Part shown: in pieces, positions 35,578 to 48,804 of the stretch | Layout of the letters: every line of letters starts with the position of its first letter | Numbering within the stretch: the stretch's first letter is position 1 | Source of the DNA: Limimaricola pyoseonensis | GTDB taxonomy: Bacteria > Pseudomonadota > Alphaproteobacteria > Rhodobacterales > Rhodobacteraceae | Direction of reading: 5' to 3' | Assembly: GCF_900102015.1 (NCBI RefSeq) | Contig: NZ_FNAT01000002.1 | Span: forward strand, 496,001 to 560,000 | Length of the DNA: 64,000 nucleotides | Position numbers and translations under genes: made by a program | Notes under the pieces: model-generated | What the model saw: the letters and a program-made list of their open reading frames with translations, nothing else | Database searches by the model: none | What the model was told of the DNA's origin: nothing

Positions 35578-37353
35578 TCACTCCCAGCAGCTGACCAGCG
35601 CGGTCATCTCGGCGGCGCGGCGCGTCAGCGCCTCCGGCGTGCCGCCTTGCGGCGTATCGGTCGTGCGCGCCGCGATGCCGGCCGCGTCGAGCGCCGGCAG
35701 GATCGCGCCCGCCTCCAGCGCCAGAGCGACCTCCTCGGGCAGTTGCCGGTCGGCGCGCCCCTCGCCGGGCAGAAGCAGCCCCAGAACCGCGCCGCCGCCG
35801 TCGAGCACCGGCCCGCCGGCATCGCCCGGCTCGGCCCTGAGCTCCAGCCGCGACACCTCCTCGCGCCCGTCCAGCCCGCGGATGTCGGCCAGCCGGCCGA
35901 AGGTCAGCGCCGGCACCGACAGCGCGTCGCCATAGGGAAAGCCCGCCACCGCCACCTTGTCCTGCAGCCGCGGCGTGGCGGTCTGGAACTGCGCGACCCC
36001 GCGCGGCGCGACCGGTCGGGCCGGGCGCAGCAGCGCCAGCCCGAGCGCCGCGTCCTGCATCAGCACCTCGGCGCCGCGAATGCCGTCGATCGCCACCTCG
36101 CCGCAGCCCGCGACCGCCTCGGCCACGGTGGCGACCGCGCCCGCCTCGTCGACGAAGACGCCCGAGCGCTCGCGCAGCGGCTGGCGGATCTCGAGCCCGG
36201 CGACGAGGTCGATCGCCTGCGCGTCGTCGGCGGCGATCTCGGCCGGGTCGAGCGTGCCGGGCAGGCGCACGAAGCTCGCCTTCATCTCATCGAGGACGCG
36301 CTTGCGCCGGCCCTCGTCGCCGGCCGGCCAGACCAGCACGAAGCCCTTGATCTCGCCGTTCTCGAGCCGCGCCTCGGCATGGGCGGTGAAGGTCTCGCCC
36401 GCGCCCTCGATCACGAAGCCCGTCTCGTTGCGACCGCGCGGCCCCTCGCGCGGGATGATCTCCAGCGTCTGCAGGATCTCGTAGAGACCGGCGAGCCGGT
36501 TGGCGTCGCCCCGCTGCGAGATCAGCAGCACCTGCGCCGGCACCTCGCCCGCGGCCTCGTAGATCGCGAAGGGCGGCCGGTGCTCGGCAAAGCGCACAAG
36601 ATCGCGCGGCATGTCGATGGCGATGCCGGCGGCCTCGTCCGTCACCGGGCCCATGCCGATCCCTTCGAGCACGCCGTTATAGGCCGCGACCAGCGCGGCG
36701 CGCTGCCGCGTGGTCATGACGCCGGTGGCCTCGAAGCCGTTCTGCCGCTGCCATTCGGCCATGGCCGCGCGCGTGCCCGCGCCGAAGGCGCCGTCGATCC
36801 CGGCGTCGTAGACCCCGGCCCAGCGCAGCGCCACCTGCAGCCGCTCGCGCTCGGCCCGGCTCAGCGCGGCCTCCGAGGCGCGCGCCTCGGGCAGCGTCTC
36901 CTCGGGCGGGGTGGGGGCCTCGGGGGCGGCCTGCGCGGCGACCTCGACCGGCCGTTCGGCGGCCTCCTCGGTCGGTTCGGCCGCGTCCGAAGCGACGCGC
37001 GCAGAGGCGCCGGGGGCGCGGGCGGCGGCGCCGGCGGGCCAGAACCGCGAGCGGAACGCGTCGCCATCGGCGATGAAAGCGTCGCCCGGCACCGCGCCCT
37101 GCGCCTTCAGCTCGCCCAGCAGGCGCCGCGCCTCGGCCGGGTCGTAGGGGCCGAGCGCGATGCCGTACCAGCCCGAGCCCAGCGCGTAGCCGCTCACGTC
37201 CTCGAACCGCCCGGCATAGGCGCGCGCCCGCGCCTCGGCGCGGCTCAGCGTCGGCAGCGCCTCGACCTGCAGCCAGACGCCGCCCTCCTGCGCCCAGCCC
37301 GCGCCGCTGAAGAAACCCGAGGCCAGAAGCCCGGCGAGGAGTATCCGTTTCAT
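35578..37353 (-). CDS. Exported trypsin-like pseudoprotease with peptidoglycan-binding domain
   Basis: 591 residues. Sec signal (ILLAGLLASGFFSGAGWAQ), an SPOR-like segment (about 28-90: WLQVEALPTLSRAEARARAY, SGWYGIALGPYD), an Ala/Pro/Glu linker, a peptidoglycan-binding-1 domain (about 165-225: VYDAGIDGAFGAGTRAAMAEW), a middle domain and a C-terminal trypsin-like fold. The serine motif GDSGGPV reads GDAGGPV (510-516), so the nucleophile is Ala512; the expected TNAHVV reads ATVAEAV, and the Asp site is also altered (LGLALLRP). It is probably a non-catalytic scaffold or sensor in the periplasm. Confidence 0.85.
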   Translation of the reverse strand: MKRILLAGLLASGFFSGAGWAQEGGVWLQVEALPTLSRAEARARAYAGRFEDVSGYALGSGWYGIALGPYDPAEARRLLGELKAQGAVPGDAFIADGDAFRSRFWPAGAAARAPGASARVASDAAEPTEEAAERPVEVAAQAAPEAPTPPEETLPEARASEAALSRAERERLQVALRWAGVYDAGIDGAFGAGTRAAMAEWQRQNGFEATGVMTTRQRAALVAAYNGVLEGIGMGPVTDEAAGIAIDMPRDLVRFAEHRPPFAIYEAAGEVPAQVLLISQRGDANRLAGLYEILQTLEIIPREGPRGRNETGFVIEGAGETFTAHAEARLENGEIKGFVLVWPAGDEGRRKRVLDEMKASFVRLPGTLDPAEIAADDAQAIDLVAGLEIRQPLRERSGVFVDEAGAVATVAEAVAGCGEVAIDGIRGAEVLMQDAALGLALLRPARPVAPRGVAQFQTATPRLQDKVAVAGFPYGDALSVPALTFGRLADIRGLDGREEVSRLELRAEPGDAGGPVLDGGGAVLGLLLPGEGRADRQLPEEVALALEAGAILPALDAAGIAARTTDTPQGGTPEALTRRAAEMTALVSCWE

Positions 37354-37533
37354 GTGAATCGCGCGTCCCGTGCCGTGGATGTGGCAGGCCACTCTAGCAG
37401 CCCTGCCGCCGGGGACGAGGGCGAAGCGCCGCACCAAGCCGGCGCTGTTGCCCCGGCGCGCCATGATTGACCCCCGGCAGCGCCCGCCGTAATCAGGCCC
37501 GCGATCCTGCACCTCGCCCGCGAAAGGCCAGAC

Positions 37534-38493
37534 ATGACCGACGCCCCCCGTTCCTTCCAGGAGATCATCCTGCGGCTCCAGTCCTACTGGGCCTCGAAGG
37601 GCTGCGCCGTGCTGCAGCCCTACGACATGGAGGTGGGCGCGGGCACCTTCCACCCGGCCACCACGCTGCGCGCGCTGGGCGACCGGGCCTGGGCCGCGGC
37701 CTATGTCCAGCCCTCGCGCCGCCCGACCGACGGCCGCTATGGCGAGAACCCGAACCGGCTGCAGCACTACTACCAGTACCAGGTCATCATCAAACCCAGC
37801 CCCTCGGACCTGCAGGACCTCTATCTCGGCTCGCTCCGTGCCATCGGGATCGACACCGCCCTGCACGACATCCGCTTCGTCGAGGACGACTGGGAAAGCC
37901 CGACGCTCGGCGCCTGGGGGCTGGGCTGGGAGGTCTGGTGCGACGGCATGGAGGTGAGCCAGTTCACCTATTTCCAGCAGGTCGGCGGGCATGACTGCAA
38001 GCCGGTCTCGGGCGAGCTGACCTACGGGCTCGAGCGGCTCGCCATGTACGTGCTCGGCGTCGACCACGTCATGGACATGCCGTTCAACGACCCCGACGCG
38101 CCGATCGCGCTCAAGTATGGCGACGTGTTCCGCCAGACCGAGGAGGAATATTCGCGCCACAACTTCGACACCGCGACCGCCGAGATGCTGTTGCGGCATT
38201 TCGAGGATGCCGAGGCCGAATGCGCGAAGATCCTGTCGGCCCCGGCCGAGGACCCGCGCACCGGAAAGCGCATCGTCATGGCGCACCCGGCCTATGACCA
38301 GGCGATCAAGGCCAGCCACCTGTTCAACCTGCTCGACGCGCGCGGCGTGATCTCGGTGACCGAGCGGCAGGCCTATATCGGCCGGGTGCGGGCGCTGGCC
38401 AAGGCCTGCGCCGACGCCTTCGTGACCACCGAGGCGGGCGGCTTCGTTCCCGGCAACGCCAACGCCGACACCAGCGCCGACGCCACCGCATGA
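37534..38493 (+). CDS. glyQ: Glycine--tRNA ligase alpha subunit
   Basis: 319 residues of the heterotetrameric GlyRS alpha chain: [59 protein letters not shown] and [12 protein letters not shown]. The start follows CCAGAC with an ATG giving the canonical N-terminus. The stop overlaps the start of the membrane-anchored DUF6446 gene (ATGA), and glyS follows it, so the operon keeps both synthetase chains with one insert. Confidence 0.98.
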   Translation: MTDAPRSFQEIILRLQSYWASKGCAVLQPYDMEVGAGTFHPATTLRALGDRAWAAAYVQPSRRPTDGRYGENPNRLQHYYQYQVIIKPSPSDLQDLYLGSLRAIGIDTALHDIRFVEDDWESPTLGAWGLGWEVWCDGMEVSQFTYFQQVGGHDCKPVSGELTYGLERLAMYVLGVDHVMDMPFNDPDAPIALKYGDVFRQTEEEYSRHNFDTATAEMLLRHFEDAEAECAKILSAPAEDPRTGKRIVMAHPAYDQAIKASHLFNLLDARGVISVTERQAYIGRVRALAKACADAFVTTEAGGFVPGNANADTSADATA

Positions 38494-39011
38494 CCGCGCG
38501 CATCATCATCGTCGCGGGGCTGGTCGTCGCGCTGATCGCCGGCGCGGCGATGTGGTACCTGCAGGTCTACGCCTTCTACGAGGAGCTCGACGCCCCCGAG
38601 ATCGGCGCCGTCACCGTGCTCGACGACCGCGCCGCCCCGATCCCGGTCGCGGTCGAGAACCTGCGCGGCATCGATAGCGACAGCTCGCCGATCCGCTTCC
38701 GCGCCTGCATGGACATCGAGGACGCGACGCCGTTCGACAACGCCGTGGTCCACGAGCGCGCCGAGCCGCTGGTCGCGCCCGGCTGGTTCGACTGCTTCGA
38801 CGCCGCCGCGATCGGCGCCGCGCTCGAGAGCGGCGAGGCCCGCGCCTATGTCTGGAAGCTGAACGAGCCCTACGGCATCGACCGCGTGCTCGCGGTGACG
38901 CGCGACGGGCGCGGCTACGCCTGGAACCAGATCAACGCCTGCGGCGAGGTCGTCTTCGACGGCGACCCGGTGCCGCCCGGCTGCCCGACCCCACCCGAAG
39001 GGACCTATTGA
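38490..39011 (+). CDS. DUF6446-like membrane-anchored protein between glyQ and glyS
   Basis: 173 residues. One N-terminal membrane anchor (about residues 5-25, [20 protein letters not shown]), then a periplasmic domain with five cysteines and blocks [28 protein letters not shown] and [14 protein letters not shown] protein like this sits between glyQ and glyS in Rhodobacterales, as far as I recall. Its function is unknown. Starts overlap on both sides (ATGA with glyQ, TGATG with glyS), so all three are co-translated. Confidence 0.82.
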   Translation: MTARIIIVAGLVVALIAGAAMWYLQVYAFYEELDAPEIGAVTVLDDRAAPIPVAVENLRGIDSDSSPIRFRACMDIEDATPFDNAVVHERAEPLVAPGWFDCFDAAAIGAALESGEARAYVWKLNEPYGIDRVLAVTRDGRGYAWNQINACGEVVFDGDPVPPGCPTPPEGTY

Positions 39012-41071
39012 TGCCCGACCTGCTGATCGAACTCTTCTCCGAGGAAATCCCCGCCCGCATGCAGGCCCGCGCGGCCGAGGATCTCAAGCGCTTGGTGACC
39101 GACGGCCTGGTCGAGGCGGGTCTCACCTACGCCTCCGCCGGCGCCTTCCGCACGCCGCGCCGCCTCGCGCTTTCGGTCGAGGGGCTGTCTGCGGCGAGCC
39201 GCGACACCGTCGAGGAGCGCAAGGGCCCGCGGGTCGGTGCGCCCGAGAAGGCGCTCGAGGGCTTCCTGCGCTCGACCGGGCTGACGCTGGAACAGCTGGA
39301 GATCCGCGACGAGAAGAAGGGCCAGTCCTACTTCGCGCAGATCACCCACAAGGGCCGCCCGGCCGAGGCGATCGTCGCCGAGGTCCTGAGCCGCACGATC
39401 CGCGACTTCCCCTGGCCCAAGTCGATGCGTTGGGGCGCGGGCGAGCTGCGCTGGGTGCGGCCGCTGCACTCGATCCTGTGCCTGCTCACCGACGAGGAAG
39501 GCGCGCGCGTCGTGCCGATGGAAGTCGGCGGCATCAACGCCTCCGACACCACGCGCGGCCACCGCTTCATGGGGCCTGACGAATTTTCCGTCACCTCCTT
39601 CGAGGATTACGAGGCCAAGCTGAAGCGCGCCTGCGTGCTCTTGCGCGCCGAGGAGCGGGCCGAGGCGATCTGGTCCGAGGCCTCGAGCCAGGCTTTCGCG
39701 CAAGGTTTGGAGCTGGTCGAGGATCGCGGCCTTCTGGACGAGGTCGCGGGCCTCGTCGAATGGCCGGTGGTGCTGATGGGCGAGATCGGGGCCGACTTCC
39801 TCGACCTGCCGCCCGAGGTGCTGCAGACCTCGATGAAGGAGCACCAGAAGTTCTTCTCGGTGCGCGACCCCAGGACCGGCAAGATCACCCGCTTCGTCAC
39901 CGTCGCCAACATCGAGACCCGCGACCACGGCGCGACCATCCTCGCCGGCAACGGCAAGGTGCTCGCCGCGCGGCTCTCGGACGCCAAGTTCTTCTGGGAG
40001 AACGACCTGCGCATCGTGCGCGAGGGCGGTCTCGAGGCGATGGGCGAGGGGCTGTCGAACGTCACCTTCCACAACCGGCTGGGCAGCCAGGCCGACCGGA
40101 TCGAGCGCATCGCCGCCCTGGCGCGCGAGATCGCGCCGCAGGTCTCGGCCGAGGCCGACGACGCCGAGCGCGCGGCCCGCGTCGCCAAGGCCGACCTGCG
40201 CTCCGAAATGGTGGGCGAGTTCCCCGAGCTGCAGGGCCTGATGGGCCGCTACTACGCCGAGGCGCAGGAGCTGAAGCCCGAGGTGGCGGCGGCGGTGCAG
40301 GAGCACTACCAGCCGCTCGGCCCCTCCGACGCCGTGCCCGCGGCCCCGGTCTCGGTGGCGGTGGCGCTCGCCGACAAGCTCGACACGCTGGCGGGCTTCT
40401 GGGCGATCGACGAGAAGCCCACCGGCTCCAAGGATCCCTTCGCGCTGCGCCGCGCCGCGCTGGGCGTGATCCGGCTGATCCTGTCGAACGGGCTGCGGCT
40501 GAAGCTGTCGGAGCTGTTCGCCAAGGCCGACGACCGGGCCGATGCGGACGACCTCCTCGCCTTCTTCCACGACCGCCTCAAGGTGCACCTGCGCGCCGAG
40601 GGCATCCCGCATGACGTGATCGACGCCTGCATCGCCATGCCGGGCAACGACGATCTGGCGCTGCTGGTGGCGCGGGCCGAGGCGCTTTCGGCCTTCCTCA
40701 AGACCGAGGATGGCGAGAACCTGACGCAGGGCTTCAAGCGCGCCAACAACATCCTCACACAGGCCGAGGAGAAGGACGGGGTCGAGTATTCCTTCGGCGC
40801 CGACGCCAAGTTCGCCGAAGGCGCCGAGGAAAAGGCGCTCTTCGCTGCGCTCGACGGCGCGCAGCCGAAGATCGACGACGCCATGTCGCGTGAGGACTTC
40901 GGCGCCGCCATGGCCGCGATGGCGAGCCTGCGCGCGCCGATCGACGCCTTCTTCGAGGCGGTGCAGGTCAACACCGACAACCAGGTGCTGCGCCGCAACC
41001 GCCTCAACCTGCTCTCGCGCATCCGCACCACCTGCCTGATGGTGGCGGACCTGTCGAAGATCGAGGGCTGA
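39011..41071 (+). CDS. glyS: Glycine--tRNA ligase beta subunit
   Basis: 686 residues: LLIELFSEEIPARMQARA, FPWPKSMRWG (the FxKSMRW motif), GHRFMGPDEF, LEEHQKFF-type block MKEHQKFFSV, FFWENDLRI and a C-terminal anticodon-binding region ending LNLLSRIRTTCLMVADLS. With GlyQ it forms the alpha2beta2 enzyme. The ATG at 39011 overlaps the previous stop. The length is typical of beta subunits. Confidence 0.98.
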   Translation: MPDLLIELFSEEIPARMQARAAEDLKRLVTDGLVEAGLTYASAGAFRTPRRLALSVEGLSAASRDTVEERKGPRVGAPEKALEGFLRSTGLTLEQLEIRDEKKGQSYFAQITHKGRPAEAIVAEVLSRTIRDFPWPKSMRWGAGELRWVRPLHSILCLLTDEEGARVVPMEVGGINASDTTRGHRFMGPDEFSVTSFEDYEAKLKRACVLLRAEERAEAIWSEASSQAFAQGLELVEDRGLLDEVAGLVEWPVVLMGEIGADFLDLPPEVLQTSMKEHQKFFSVRDPRTGKITRFVTVANIETRDHGATILAGNGKVLAARLSDAKFFWENDLRIVREGGLEAMGEGLSNVTFHNRLGSQADRIERIAALAREIAPQVSAEADDAERAARVAKADLRSEMVGEFPELQGLMGRYYAEAQELKPEVAAAVQEHYQPLGPSDAVPAAPVSVAVALADKLDTLAGFWAIDEKPTGSKDPFALRRAALGVIRLILSNGLRLKLSELFAKADDRADADDLLAFFHDRLKVHLRAEGIPHDVIDACIAMPGNDDLALLVARAEALSAFLKTEDGENLTQGFKRANNILTQAEEKDGVEYSFGADAKFAEGAEEKALFAALDGAQPKIDDAMSREDFGAAMAAMASLRAPIDAFFEAVQVNTDNQVLRRNRLNLLSRIRTTCLMVADLSKIEG

Positions 41072-41144
41072 CACACGACGCTGCGAAGGTCGCGCTTGGC
41101 GGATGGCCGGGCGCGGCCTATCTTGCGGCGAAAGGAGCGCCGCA

Positions 41145-43721
<2,577 letters not shown>

Positions 43722-43757
43722 GCGGGGTTACGCGACTTCCTGCTTGCCTGATTGGCG

Positions 43758-43778
43758 GGAACCTGCCGGTTCCTTCTT
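43758..43778 (+). terminator. Short hairpin after the PPDK-like gene
   Basis: GGAACC and GGTTCC pair across TGCC and are followed by TTCTTAA. Short stem, so moderate support. Confidence 0.4.
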
Positions 43779-43870
43779 AACAGAAAACCGGTCGGTGGAC
43801 ACCCGGCCCCCGGTCCCTTAGGTCACTCCTGCCAGCGCGGGGCACACCGCGAGGAACCGAGGGGACAGCG

Positions 43871-44593
43871 ATGAATCGACTGAACTTTCTGCGCCTGACC
43901 AAGTCCGGCGCGATGGCATGTCTTGTGGCTTTCACGACCGCAATGCCCGCCACCGCCGACGGAAACGTGGCCGCGGCGCGGATCGACGGTCGAGCCGCCG
44001 CCCCCGATCAGGAGACCCGTCTCGGGGCGCTTCTGGGCACTGAACGCGACGAGGCCGAGATTGTTCCCGCCGTCGCCACCGCCGCGACCCTGCCGGCCGC
44101 CGCCGACCGCGGCATTGAGCTCGCCACCGCCGCCGGCCGCCAGGATTACGAGGCCATGCTCGCCGCCCAGCCGGGCGGCAAGGGCGACGCCGAGTGGAAC
44201 TGCCTGACCGAGGCGCTCTACTTCGAGGCGCGCGGCGAGGCGCTCAAGGGCCAGTTCGCGGTCGCCGAGGTCATCCTCAACCGCGTCGACAGCCCGGACT
44301 ACCCCGACAGCGTCTGCGGGGTGGTGCGCCAGGGCACCGGCCGCAAATATGCCTGCCAGTTCTCCTACTACTGCGACGGCCTGCCCGACACGGTGAACGA
44401 CAAGGGCTCGTGGAAGAAGCTCGGCCGCATCGCCTCGATCATGCTCGAGGACGGCCCGCGCGAGCTGACCGCCGGCGCCACGCACTACCACACCAAGGCG
44501 GTGAACCCGTCCTGGGCCGGCCGCATCCCGCGCACCGCCTCGATCGGCGCGCATCTGTTCTACCGCGAGGCCACCCGCACCGCTTCGAACTGA
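43871..44593 (+). CDS. Cell-wall hydrolase (SleB-like)
   Basis: 240 residues. A Sec signal (GAMACLVAFTTAMPATA), a variable linker and a C-terminal Hydrolase_2 domain (about 115-235): NCLTEALYFEARGE with the catalytic Glu candidates, VAEVILNRVDSP, GRKYACQFSYYCDG and ATHYHTKAVNPSWA. The family includes the spore-cortex lytic enzyme SleB, a lytic transglycosylase; in non-sporeformers it trims peptidoglycan. Cysteines in CGVV, ACQF and YCDG may form disulfides. Confidence 0.9.
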   Translation: MNRLNFLRLTKSGAMACLVAFTTAMPATADGNVAAARIDGRAAAPDQETRLGALLGTERDEAEIVPAVATAATLPAAADRGIELATAAGRQDYEAMLAAQPGGKGDAEWNCLTEALYFEARGEALKGQFAVAEVILNRVDSPDYPDSVCGVVRQGTGRKYACQFSYYCDGLPDTVNDKGSWKKLGRIASIMLEDGPRELTAGATHYHTKAVNPSWAGRIPRTASIGAHLFYREATRTASN

Positions 44594-44657
44594 GGCCGTG
44601 CTTGCCGGCCGGGCGGGGGGCGGTTAGACCGCCCCTGCCTCCAGCCCGGAGCGGTAG

Positions 44658-45548
44658 ATGACCGACGACACCAGACAGGCCTTCGACCTGGCCGCCCGCG
44701 CCCAGTCCGGCGCCGAAACAGGCGCCGCCGGTCCGCGCGACCGGCTGCTTCTGCGCGACTATCCGGTCGAGGTCGAGATCGGCGCCTTCCAGGCCGAGCG
44801 CGGCAAGACGCAGCGGCTGGTCGTCGACATCGTGACCGACCTGCGGCCCGCTGCGCCTGCGGGCGACGATGTCGACCGCATCCTTTCCTACGACCGGCTG
44901 ACCGAGGCGGTGGACAGCGCGCTGGCCGCCGAACGGCTCGACCTGCTCGAGACGCTGGCCGAGCGCATCGCCGCGCGTCTGCTGGCCGAGCCGCAGGTCG
45001 AACGCGTCTACCTGCGCATCCGCAAGCTCGACCGCGGGCCGGGCGAGCTGGGCGTCGAGATCATGCGCGAGGACGCGTCAGACGCAACCGAGCAAGCCGG
45101 ACAGACACCGCGCCCGGTCGTGGCGCTGATCGGCGCCGCCACGGCCGCCGCGCCCGAACGCTGGCGGGACATGCTGCTGGCCGAAGCCGGGCCGCTCGTC
45201 ATCTGCGTCGCGCCCGCCGCGCCCGGTCTGGCCGTGCCCGACCCCGTGGCGCAGGCCCGCATCGATCTTCTGGCCTTCGACCAGGCCGCATGGGCGATGG
45301 TTCCGGTGCTCGGCCTCGAGGTGCGCGACAGCCGCACCGAGCTCGACTGGGCGATGCGCCGCGGCGCGGCCAGTCTCTGGGCGCCGTCGCGGATGGTCGC
45401 GGCGGCGGTGGAGCCGCCCGCCGGCACCGGGCCGGGCGACCTGGCGGCTTGGCTGGCCGATCGCTTCGACGCGCGGGAGATCCTGCTGCTGGGCGCCGAC
45501 GCGCCCGGCGCGCGCTGCCCGGCCCGGCGGCTGGACCCGGCGCCATGA
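44658..45548 (+). CDS. folB: FolB-like dihydroneopterin aldolase with extra C-terminal domain
   Basis: 296 residues. The first 140 hold the FolB tunnel fold: [53 protein letters not shown] and [14 protein letters not shown]. The remaining 150 residues ([53 protein letters not shown]) are an extra domain I do not recognise. Normal FolB is about 120 residues. The operon folB-folP-glmM is joined by ATGA overlaps, which supports the folate role. Confidence 0.85.
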   Translation: MTDDTRQAFDLAARAQSGAETGAAGPRDRLLLRDYPVEVEIGAFQAERGKTQRLVVDIVTDLRPAAPAGDDVDRILSYDRLTEAVDSALAAERLDLLETLAERIAARLLAEPQVERVYLRIRKLDRGPGELGVEIMREDASDATEQAGQTPRPVVALIGAATAAAPERWRDMLLAEAGPLVICVAPAAPGLAVPDPVAQARIDLLAFDQAAWAMVPVLGLEVRDSRTELDWAMRRGAASLWAPSRMVAAAVEPPAGTGPGDLAAWLADRFDAREILLLGADAPGARCPARRLDPAP

Positions 45549-46546
45549 GCCGCCCGCCCGCGCCCCTGCCGCTCTGGCCGATCGGGCCGGAGCGGGGCCT
45601 GCCGCTCGCAGGGATCGCCGGCGCGCGGTTCTCCGAGGCGCTCGGCGCGGACGGGCAGCTGATCGCGGCCGCCGACCTCGCCCCCGACCTGCAGGGCCGC
45701 CTCTCAGCCCGCCGCCCGGACCTCTGCGGCCTGCCGCTCGACCGGCCGCGGATCATGGGCATCCTCAACGTGACGCCCGACAGCTTCTCCGACGGCGGCG
45801 ACCATGCCCGCCGGGCCGACGCGCTGGCGCGGGCCCGGGCGCTGGTGGCCGAAGGGGCCGAGATCCTCGACATCGGCGGCGAATCCACCCGCCCCGGCGC
45901 GCAAGCCGTGCCGGTGGCCGAGGAGATCGCCCGCGTCGTGCCGCTGGTGGCCGAGCTGCGCGCCGCCGGCCTCTCCACGCCGATCTCTGTCGACACCCGC
46001 AAGGCCGAGGTGGCGCGCGCGGCGCTGGCCGAGGGCGCGGACATGGTCAACGACGTCTCGGCGCTGGGCTACGACCCGGATCTCGCCCATGTCGTGGCCG
46101 AGGCGGGGGTGCCGCTCTGCCTCATGCATGCCAAGGGCAGCCCGGCCGAGATGCAGGACGCGCCACGCTATTCGGACGTGACAGCCGAGGTCTGGGACAT
46201 GCTCGAGGCCCGCATCAGGGCGGCGCAGGCGGCCGGCATCGACCGGGCGAAGCTGCTGGTCGATCCCGGCATCGGGTTCGGCAAGGATCTGCAACACAAT
46301 TTGACCCTGCTGCGGGCGCTGCCCGTGTATCACGGCTTCGGGTTGCCGCTGCTCTTGGGCGTGTCGCGCAAGCGGTTCATCGGCACGATCGCCGATGTCG
46401 CCGCCCCGAAGGACCGGGTACCCGGTTCGGTGGCGGTGGCGCTGGCCGCGGCGCAGCAGGGAGTGCACGTCTTGCGTGTGCACGACGTGAGCGATACCAG
46501 GCAAGCCCTGCGGTTGCACAGGGCCATGATGGGACAGGACGAATGA
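45545..46546 (+). CDS. folP: Dihydropteroate synthase
   Basis: 333 residues, TIM-barrel enzyme joining p-aminobenzoate and dihydropterin pyrophosphate. Signatures: [54 protein letters not shown] and [12 protein letters not shown]. An N-terminal extension of about 65 residues precedes the core. ATGA overlaps join it to folB-like and glmM. It is the sulfonamide target in other bacteria. Confidence 0.97.
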   Translation: MSRPPAPLPLWPIGPERGLPLAGIAGARFSEALGADGQLIAAADLAPDLQGRLSARRPDLCGLPLDRPRIMGILNVTPDSFSDGGDHARRADALARARALVAEGAEILDIGGESTRPGAQAVPVAEEIARVVPLVAELRAAGLSTPISVDTRKAEVARAALAEGADMVNDVSALGYDPDLAHVVAEAGVPLCLMHAKGSPAEMQDAPRYSDVTAEVWDMLEARIRAAQAAGIDRAKLLVDPGIGFGKDLQHNLTLLRALPVYHGFGLPLLLGVSRKRFIGTIADVAAPKDRVPGSVAVALAAAQQGVHVLRVHDVSDTRQALRLHRAMMGQDE

Positions 46547-47886
46547 CACGAAAGCTTTTCGGGACCGACGGGGTGCGCGGCACCGCCAATGCCTGGCCGA
46601 TGACCGCCGAGACCGCGCTCAGGATCGGCGCGGCCGCCGGGCGCTACTTCCGCAATGACGGCTCGAACGGCCACCGGGTGGTGATCGGCAAGGACACGCG
46701 CCTGTCGGGCTACATGTTCGAGAACGCGCTGGTCGCGGGCCTCACCTCGACCGGCATGAACGCGCTGCTGCTGGGGCCGGTGCCGACCCCGGCGGTCGGG
46801 CTGCTGACCCATTCGATGCGCGCCGATGTCGGCATCATGATCTCGGCGAGCCACAACCCGCACCACGACAACGGCATCAAGTTCTTCGGCCCCGACGGCT
46901 TCAAGCTCTCGGACGAGGCCGAGGCCGAGATCGAGGCGATGGTCGCGGGCAAGATCGAGCCGGCCAAGGCTGCCAATATCGGCCGGGCGCGCCGCGTCGA
47001 CGACGGCCGCTTCCGTTATGCCGAGCGGCTCAAGTCGACCTTCCCGACCGGGCTGCGGCTCGACGGGCTCAAGGTGGTGATCGACTGCGCCAACGGCGCG
47101 GCCTACAAGGTCGCCCCCGAGGTGCTGTGGGAGCTGGGCGCGACGGTGATCCCGGTCGGGGTCGAGCCCGACGGCACCAACATCAACGAGCATTGCGGCT
47201 CGACCTATCCGCGCCACGCCGCGGCGCGGGTGCTCGACGAGGGCGCCGATCTCGGCATCTGCCTCGACGGCGACGCCGACCGGGTGATGATCATCGACGA
47301 GACCGGCCAGATCGCCGATGGCGACCAGCTCATGGCGCTGATGGCCGGCCGCTGGGCCGAGGCCGACCGGCTGCGCGGCGGCACGCTGGTGGCCACGGTG
47401 ATGTCCAATCTCGGGCTGGAGCGCTACCTCGAGGGCCGCGGCCTGAAGCTCGAGCGCACCAAGGTCGGCGACCGCTACGTGGTCGAGGCGATGCGACGCG
47501 GCGGCTGGAACCTCGGCGGCGAGCAGTCGGGCCACATCGTCATGACCGACTACGCCACCACCGGCGACGGCCTGCTGGCCGGGCTGCAGTTCCTGGCCGC
47601 GATGATCGAGACCGGCAAGCCGGCCTCGTCGCTGGTGCGCCAGTTCGAGCGGGTGCCGCAGCTTCTCAAGAACGTGCGCTACGCGCCGGGGCAGGACCCG
47701 CTCGAGACCGAGGCGGTCAAGCGGGCGATCGCCGAGGCCGAGGGCCGGCTGAACGGCAAGGGCCGGCTGCTGATCCGCAAGTCGGGCACCGAGCCGCTGA
47801 TCCGCGTGATGGCGGAATGCGAGGATGACGGGCTGCTCGCGCAGGTGGTCGACGGCATCGTCGCCGAGGTCCAGTCCGTCGCCTGA
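46543..47886 (+). CDS. glmM: Phosphoglucosamine mutase
   Basis: 447 residues. [10 protein letters not shown], the active phosphoserine segment [17 protein letters not shown], metal site [12 protein letters not shown], the sugar loop GGEQSGH and the C-terminal [12 protein letters not shown] are all present. It converts glucosamine-6-phosphate to glucosamine-1-phosphate for peptidoglycan and LPS. Overlaps folP by 4 bases; glmM downstream of folP is a common arrangement. Confidence 0.98.
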   Translation: MTRKLFGTDGVRGTANAWPMTAETALRIGAAAGRYFRNDGSNGHRVVIGKDTRLSGYMFENALVAGLTSTGMNALLLGPVPTPAVGLLTHSMRADVGIMISASHNPHHDNGIKFFGPDGFKLSDEAEAEIEAMVAGKIEPAKAANIGRARRVDDGRFRYAERLKSTFPTGLRLDGLKVVIDCANGAAYKVAPEVLWELGATVIPVGVEPDGTNINEHCGSTYPRHAAARVLDEGADLGICLDGDADRVMIIDETGQIADGDQLMALMAGRWAEADRLRGGTLVATVMSNLGLERYLEGRGLKLERTKVGDRYVVEAMRRGGWNLGGEQSGHIVMTDYATTGDGLLAGLQFLAAMIETGKPASSLVRQFERVPQLLKNVRYAPGQDPLETEAVKRAIAEAEGRLNGKGRLLIRKSGTEPLIRVMAECEDDGLLAQVVDGIVAEVQSVA

Positions 47887-47895
47887 GCCTCAATC

Positions 47896-48804
47896 CTAGG
47901 CCTGCGCGCGCCTGGCCAGCGCGCGCAGGTTGCGCCCCTGGCTGATGCCGAGCCCGGTCAGGATCAGCACCAGCGCCGCGAAGAAGCGCCAGGGCAGCGC
48001 CTCGTTCAGCGCCAGCGCGCCGATCGCCATCGACCAGACCGGCACCTGGTAGTTCACCAGGGTCATGAAGACCGACCCAGCCGAGCGGATCACCGTGACC
48101 CGCAGGAGCGCGGCGAGCGCCGTGGGCAGCAGGCCGAGGAACAGCACCGCGAGCCCCGCCCGCGGCCCGGCCCAGCCCGGCACCCCCTCGATCACCAGCA
48201 TCGCCGGCAGCAGGATCGCGGCGCCGACGCCGAGGCTCAGCGCGGTCAGCACGATGCCGTCGATCGGCGGGCAGCGCCGCGTCAGGATCGAGGCCACGGC
48301 GTAGGACAGCGCGGCGGCGAGGCAGGCGAGCTGCCCCCAGGCCGAGAGGCCGGCCCCCGGCGCCAGCACGCCCGGGCCGATCAGCACCAGCGCCCCGGCG
48401 AAGCCGACGCCGACACCGGTGGCCGAGCGCCAGTGGAGCGGCTCGTCCGAGAAGACCGCCGCGAGGGGCAGCACGAAGAGCGGCAGCGCCGCCATCGAGA
48501 TGCCGGCGAAGGCCGAGGGCACGTATTGCTGCCCCCAGGCCAGCAGCAGGAAGGGCAGGGCGGTGGAAAGGCCCCCGATGGCCGCGAGGTAGCCCATGGT
48601 GCGGCGATCGAGCCGGGGCAGCGGCCGCCGCATGGCCCGCATCAGGGCCAGCATCGCGGCGGCGCCGAGCGTGGTGCGCGCGCAGGCCACCGTCACCGGC
48701 CCGTAGCCGTCGAGCGCGACGCGCACCACGGCGAAGGTGCCACCCCAGATCACGCCGAGCAGCAGGATCGAGAGCCAGTTCGCGGGTGTGGGGCGACGGG
48801 TCAT
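47896..48804 (-). CDS. EamA/DMT-superfamily transporter
   Basis: 302 residues with about ten membrane helices. The two EamA repeats show GVIWGGTFAVVRVALDG and LSYAVASILTRRCPP; VNYQVPVWSMAIGALALNEAL is the second-repeat signature. Substrate unknown. It is convergent with glmM (9 bases between). The ATG at 48804 gives the usual short cytoplasmic N-terminus. Confidence 0.88.
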   Translation of the reverse strand: MTRRPTPANWLSILLLGVIWGGTFAVVRVALDGYGPVTVACARTTLGAAAMLALMRAMRRPLPRLDRRTMGYLAAIGGLSTALPFLLLAWGQQYVPSAFAGISMAALPLFVLPLAAVFSDEPLHWRSATGVGVGFAGALVLIGPGVLAPGAGLSAWGQLACLAAALSYAVASILTRRCPPIDGIVLTALSLGVGAAILLPAMLVIEGVPGWAGPRAGLAVLFLGLLPTALAALLRVTVIRSAGSVFMTLVNYQVPVWSMAIGALALNEALPWRFFAALVLILTGLGISQGRNLRALARRAQA

